A stretch of 12,380 bases of DNA, taken from Baffinella frigidus. Lineage: Eukaryota > Cryptophyceae > Cryptomonadales > Baffinellaceae. How positions within the stretch are numbered: position 1 is the first letter of the stretch; each line of letters opens with the position of its first letter. The position numbers were made by a program, and so were the translations under genes. Location of the stretch: contig MU646512.1 of the NCBI GenBank assembly GCA_026770585.1, positions 440,325-452,704 of the forward strand. The letters are read 5' to 3'. The notes beneath the pieces are model-generated. The model did no database searches and was not told the DNA's origin. It saw nothing but the letters and a program-made list of their open reading frames with translations. Below are positions 1-4,500 of this stretch, in pieces.

Positions 1-77
<77 letters not shown>
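1..77. repeat. (TG)n microsatellite
   Basis: Uninterrupted TG dinucleotides from the window edge, so the true length is unknown. It heads the first unit of the satellite at 78-507. Confidence 0.97.
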
Positions 78-79
<2 letters not shown>

Positions 80-400
80 ATATATGAGAGAAGGAATGTG
101 GTGGGATGTCCTCGACATGCAACGAGTCCGTCTTCGACATGTCCAGCCTACACGGGGGTGGGGTGGGGGTGAATCAACCATGTATGAATGTGTGTACGTG
201 CACGTATGTGTACATATATGAGTACATATATGTACTGAGAACATATATGTGTGTGGATGTATACATATATGAGAGAAGGAATGTGGCGGGATCTCTTCCA
301 CGTGCACCGATTCCGTCTTCCAGATGTCCAGCCTACACGGGAGAGGGGGGGGGGTGAGTCGACCATATATGAAGGTGTGCACGTGCACGTATGTGAGTAC

Positions 401-446
<46 letters not shown>

Positions 447-507
447 ATAATGAGAGAAGGAATGTGGCGGGATGTCTTCGACATGCACCGAGTCCGTCTT
501 CGAGATG
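78..507 (+). repeat. ~183-bp satellite, 2.3 units, with embedded (TG)n
   Basis: Units begin with ACAT[AT]ATGAGAGAAGGAATG at 78, 263 and 445 (spacing 185 and 182). Each is preceded by a TG run of different length (1-77, short at 248-257, 406-444) and holds GTCCGTCTTC and CCAGCCTACACGGG. The third unit stops at about 507 where a TTTCGGG array begins. Confidence 0.85.
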
Positions 508-510
508 TGG

Positions 511-568
511 TTTCGGGTTTCGGGGTTCGGGTTTCGGGTTTCGGGTTTCGGGTTTCGGGTTTCGGGGG
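511..568 (+). repeat. TTTCGGG heptamer array
   Basis: About eight TTTCGGG units with one longer and one shorter unit. It ends exactly at the donor edge of the exon-5-like copy (568-610). Confidence 0.95.
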
Positions 569-610
569 CTCACTTGAAGTATCGGCGGCCCTTACTGTGC
601 AGGCGCTGCC
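568..610 (-). repeat. Nudix exon 5 edge, copy A (with donor)
   Basis: The minus strand holds the last ~37 bases of exon 5 (QRLHSKGRRYF in frame) followed by GTGAGC. It has Lys or Asn codon bases (AA) where exon 5 has GA. No acceptor of its own; the homology starts at the TATGGTR array. Confidence 0.75.
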
Positions 611-836
611 ACATGGTATATGGTATTTAGTGTATGGTGTATGGTATATGGTGTATGGTGTATGGTGTATGGTGTACGGTGTATGGTGTATGGTGTATGG
701 TGTACAGTATATGGCATATGGTATACGGTACATGGTATATGGTATATGGCATATGGTATATGGTATATGGTACACGGTATATGGCCTATGGTATATGGCC
801 TACGGTATATGGTATATGGTACATGGTACATGGATG
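611..836 (+). repeat. TATGGTR heptamer array
   Basis: About 32 heptamers: TATGGTG first, then TATGGTA with TATGGCA, TATGGCC, TACGGTA and CATGGTA variants. The period stays seven throughout. Long open frames here (YGIWYMV-like) are repeat artefacts. Confidence 0.92.
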
Positions 837-840
837 GTAC

Positions 841-895
841 ACGTATATCAAGGGGTTGACATGGATGGTATACGTATATTAAGGGGTTGGGCGCG
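841..895 (+). repeat. ACGTATATCAAGGGGTTG repeats
   Basis: Two adjacent units (841 and 871); related copies lie at about 1090, 1111 and 1235, so the motif brackets both copies of element A at 985-1240. Confidence 0.7.
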
Positions 896-959
896 CTCAC
901 TCCAAGTATCGGCGGCCCTTACTGTGCATCCGCTGCCCCTCCGACCCCATCGCCTCCAG
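895..959 (-). repeat. Nudix exon 5, diverged copy B (with donor)
   Basis: On the minus strand CCGTCCCTAG could serve as acceptor, then LEAMGSEGQRMHSKGRRYL runs up to GTGAGC. Compared with exon 5 (LEVLGSEGQRLHSKGRRYF) the changes are conservative, so it may have been under coding constraint. It lacks the LYRLRPVD part. Confidence 0.65.
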
Positions 960-984
960 CTAGGGACGGTTGCAGGAAGTCGGG

Positions 985-1091
985 GTATCCCTCAAGTGGC
1001 CAGCCGGTCAAATTTGACCGGCAAGAGGTCCTAGGCAGGACCTAGGACCCTACCGTAGGGCGTATGATCCTACTGGGCACTTAAGGGATAC
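985..1091 (+). mobile_element. Element family A, copy 1
   Basis: 107 bp with terminal inverted repeats GTATCCCTCAAGTGGCCAG / CTGGGCACTTAAGGGATAC. It contains a 20-bp perfect palindrome at 1003-1022 and a CCTACCGTAGG-type core. No coding capacity; a non-autonomous MITE-like element. No clear target duplication. Confidence 0.75.
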
Positions 1092-1133
1092 GTATATCAA
1101 GTCGGGGTATACGTCTATCAAGGGTTTCGGGGG

Positions 1134-1240
1134 GTATCCCTTAAGTGCCCAGTAGGCACATACGCCCTACGGTAGGGTCCTAGGACCTACCTAGGACCTC
1201 TTGGCCATCAGATTTGACGGCCTGGGCACGTGAGAGATAT
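1134..1240 (-). mobile_element. Element family A, copy 2 (inverted)
   Basis: A reverse-complement copy of 985-1091 of identical length, 42 bp away, forming a large inverted repeat. The internal 20-bp palindrome of copy 1 is decayed here. Confidence 0.75.
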
Positions 1241-1255
1241 CAAGGGGTTGGGCGC

Positions 1256-1307
1256 GCGCACTCGAAGTATCGGCGGCCCTTACTGTGCAGGCGCTGTCCT
1301 TCAGGCC
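1256..1307 (-). repeat. Nudix exon 5 edge, copy C (with donor)
   Basis: The minus strand reads PEGQRLHSKGRRYF and then GA|GTGCGC, a different but valid donor. Homology to exon 5 begins within its middle; upstream lies a GGCCTAYAT nonamer array. Confidence 0.7.
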
Positions 1308-1436
1308 TATATGGCCTACATGGCCTACATGGCCTATATGGCCTATTATGGGCTATGGGCTATGGGCTATGGGCTATGGTTTCGGGTTTCGGGTTTCGGG
1401 TTTATGGTTTCGGGTTTCGGGTTTCGGGGTTCGGGG
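1304..1436 (+). repeat. Nonamer, TATGGGC and TTTCGGG array
   Basis: GGCCTAYAT nonamers (about 1304-1345), then TATGGGC x4, then TTTCGGG units with one TTTATGG, all passing into each other with no break in the seven-base step. It ends at the donor of exon 5. Confidence 0.9.
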
Positions 1437-1442
1437 GCTCAC

Positions 1443-1526
1443 TCGAAGTATCGGCGGCCCTTACTGTGCAGGCGCTGCCCTTCAGACCCCAGAACTTCCA
1501 GGTCTACCGGCCGTAGGCGGTACAGC
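1443..1526 (-). CDS. Nudix gene exon 5 (last exon in window)
   Basis: The acceptor is AAATCAG directly after a (CCCTAAA)3 block on the transcript strand. The exon completes Arg116, then reads LYRLRPVDLEVLGSEGQRLH and SKGRRYF, with GA left before the donor GTGAGC (1442-1437). The segment fits the strands after the Nudix helix. Three further copies of its 3' part with donor lie at 1256-1307, 895-959 and 568-610. The last phase is 2, so coding must continue further left; no convincing next exon is seen in 1-567. Confidence 0.75.
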
Positions 1527-4500
1527 CTGATTTAGGGTTTAGGGTTTAGGGTTTCATAGTTGGGTGTGGGTGCCCCTCAGGTTGTGAGCCCCACACTTTT
1601 ACCATGCGTATCAACGTGTGGAGTGTGTGTCAATGTTTTCGTGGGTATCTTCTTGACAGCGAACCGAGCCAGTGTTTTACGGGGTGCACGAATCCTTACT
1701 CTGCCTGAGTCGGGTTCGCTGCCTATTCGTAGGTTAACTTGCTGGGTGTGAAGTCCAAACCCGTCAACTTTGGAGCGGAAAAGAGCCCGGGCTCACCAAA
1801 TTGGTGAAACTCGGTGAGCCTAAATAAATTGAGACAGAGCTGGAGTTGGTGAGGTGTGGTGAGGTGTGGTGGGTTGCGTGCCAACCCCCAAGGTGCACTT
1901 CCACTCGAGAATGCTAGAGGGGCCTATTTATATGCGGGGTTGTAGATATGTGTACCAGGATAAGGTATTCCAACTTCGTGACTGGCCAATATATGGCTAG
2001 TAACGTGACCAACCAACGAAAGTTACTACACAAATGCCCACTTTTTAAAGCACCCTGGTTTAAAATAGGCCCCGCTAGCGTTCTCGTGTGGTTAGTGACC
2101 ACCAAGTTCATCTCGGAAGATAACTGAATCAGTTCCTTTTCAATAGGAGGTTGCATAGGAGAAATTAGTTAGGGCGTAGTACATCTAATTAGGCCCTCTA
2201 ATTAAATGAAAACGCTAATTAGGGAACTGATTCAGTTATCTTTCGAGATGAAAGTGCAGGTGGTTCACCCTTAGAATGAGGGAGTGGTGGTGGGGGGATG
2301 TTGCCTGTCCCGGAAGTCCATACCCGTCTCCTCGTACAGCTCTCGCGCCGCCGCCACTCTGCGCACACGAGAACAACACCGCGTCAGCACTGTGTGGATA
2401 AGCCTCTCTAGAGTGCGCACACGAGGACAAGACCGCGTCAGCACTCTGGGCACAAGAGAGGACGTGACGCGTCAGCACTGTGTGGATAAGCTTCTCTAGA
2501 GTGCGCACACGAGGACGTGACCGAGGACGTGACCGCGTCAGCACCCTGCGCACAAGAGAGGACGTGACGCGGCAGACACTCTGCGGACAAGAGGACGTCC
2601 CGCGTCAGCAATCTCCCCGTACAGCTCTCGCGCCGCCGCCACTCTGCGCACACGAGGACAACACCGCGTCAGCCTCACGCCCACAATGATGACAACATCA
2701 CGGTGATGACAACACCACGGCGTCAGCAACTCGGTCCGTGCCGCCGACGGGCTGACATCTCCCAGAAGAGGTGCCGCGCCCGGGGCCGGAAGTCCCCGAG
2801 AATCCAATGGCTCCAGTAATAAGTCGGATTCTGCAGTATCGGTACGTTCTCTCGCAGGACATGATGAAGCGGACCGCCGCGATCTCGCACCGGCCGTGGA
2901 TATAAAAGAATAATAAACTGGACAAGACCAGGCGCATTTGTCTCATATGACCTTCTTAGCTTGCTCCAAACGTGACCAGGTGACTGTTCTATCTTGGGGC
3001 GATGGCAGGCAGGTCCAAACCTGGCGGCGGCTGTTCACATCGACCTTCTCAGCTTGCATAAATGGATTTCGAATTGATGGACTGTTTACCCCACAAAAGT
3101 TAGTTGTTGTGACTCTTTTTCTATTTATGGACGCAAAAGTGTTTTTGTGTTTTTTTTAACGCGTCTTCTTGGTCATTGCAACGACCTTTTTTTCGAACCC
3201 TAAAAATCATGCGCCCATATTCTTATAGACGGCTCCAAACATCAAGAGGAAACGACGCAATTCAGGACGTGAAGATCTCTAAAAGGATTGTATATCCAGC
3301 TTATAAATAGCCTGTACAAGTCCATAAAACCCTGGGCCTTTAAAAGCTAAGGGACTTCCCCCTCCGGGTGCGGGTATCGCGAGGAAGCCATCCAGGAGAG
3401 ACCCAACGTGACGCGGACAAGACCGGCCCTTCGTCGAATCTTGAGGGGTGTTGCCAGGGTTGATAGGGTAACGGCCTGAAAACGGGGTAGTTAGGCCTAC
3501 GGCATTGCCTAGGACCTCCTACCATAGGCCGAGACTTTTTGGTCCTAGGATCCCTCGGCCTACGGTAGGAGGTCCTAGGCAATGCCGTATGCCTAACTAC
3601 CCCATTTTCAGGCCGTTAGCCTATGAGGGTGGGGCGGGGCCACGCTCTCCCCCCGTAATATTGGTTTAAACATTCATCTTCTTCTGTCCTCATTATTTGT
3701 TTATAATCGTTTAATGCCCTCCACTGCGGTCCTGCCTCATGGACAACCTATCACCATACGGTATCCCACGGAGCGTGGGATGGCATATCCCTTAAGTGGC
3801 CAGCCGGTCAAAATTGACCCGCAAGAGGTCCTAGGCAGGTCCTAGGGCCCTACGGTAGGGCGTATGCGCCTACTGGCCACTTCAGGGATATGCGTACCTC
3901 GGGGCTTCATCGGGCCCGTACGCGTGCAGAGTAGCGACCCGAGTAGCGCGGGGACCCTCGGGTTCATGTGGTTTACGGTGGCTCCGTTTCGGGTTTCGGG
4001 TTTCGGGTTCCGGGTTCCGGGTTGCGGGTTCAAGATTTCGGGGTTCGGGTGAGGGTGTACCCTACAGGGTGCATGTTGCGTACCTCGGGACCTGGTGTAG
4101 GCTCTCAACGATAGGTTGGCAGTGATAGACAGTCTGAGACGTCAACCCTACTGTGGGGGGGCTCCGTTGGTGGGCGTACCGCGGGGCTTCTTCGGGTTTC
4201 GGGTTTCGGGTTTCGGGTTCAAGATTTCGGGTTTCGGGTTCAAGATTTCGGGTTTCGGGTTTCGGGTTCAAGATTTCGGGTTTCGGGTTCAAGATTTCGG
4301 GTTTCGGGTTTCGGGTTCAAGATTTCGGGTTTCGGGTGTCGGGTGTAGGGTGCATGGTGCGTACCGCGGGGCCTCCTCGGGCCCGTACACGTACAGGCGC
4401 TAAACGATAAGTTGACAGTGGTAAGTTGACAGTCTGATACGACAACCCTACTGTAGGGTGCATGGTAAGTACCGGGGGGCTTCTTCGGGCCCGTACGCGT

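Noticed and set aside
324-1034. 236-residue open frame on the plus strand
   Set aside because: Composed of TG, TTTCGGG and TATGGTR repeats; heptamers cycle through three frames and stay open by chance.
2947-3159. 71-codon plus-strand frame behind a TATA-like box
   Set aside because: Inside Nudix intron 3 on the other strand, no family resemblance, no splice or termination evidence. Kept only as a note.
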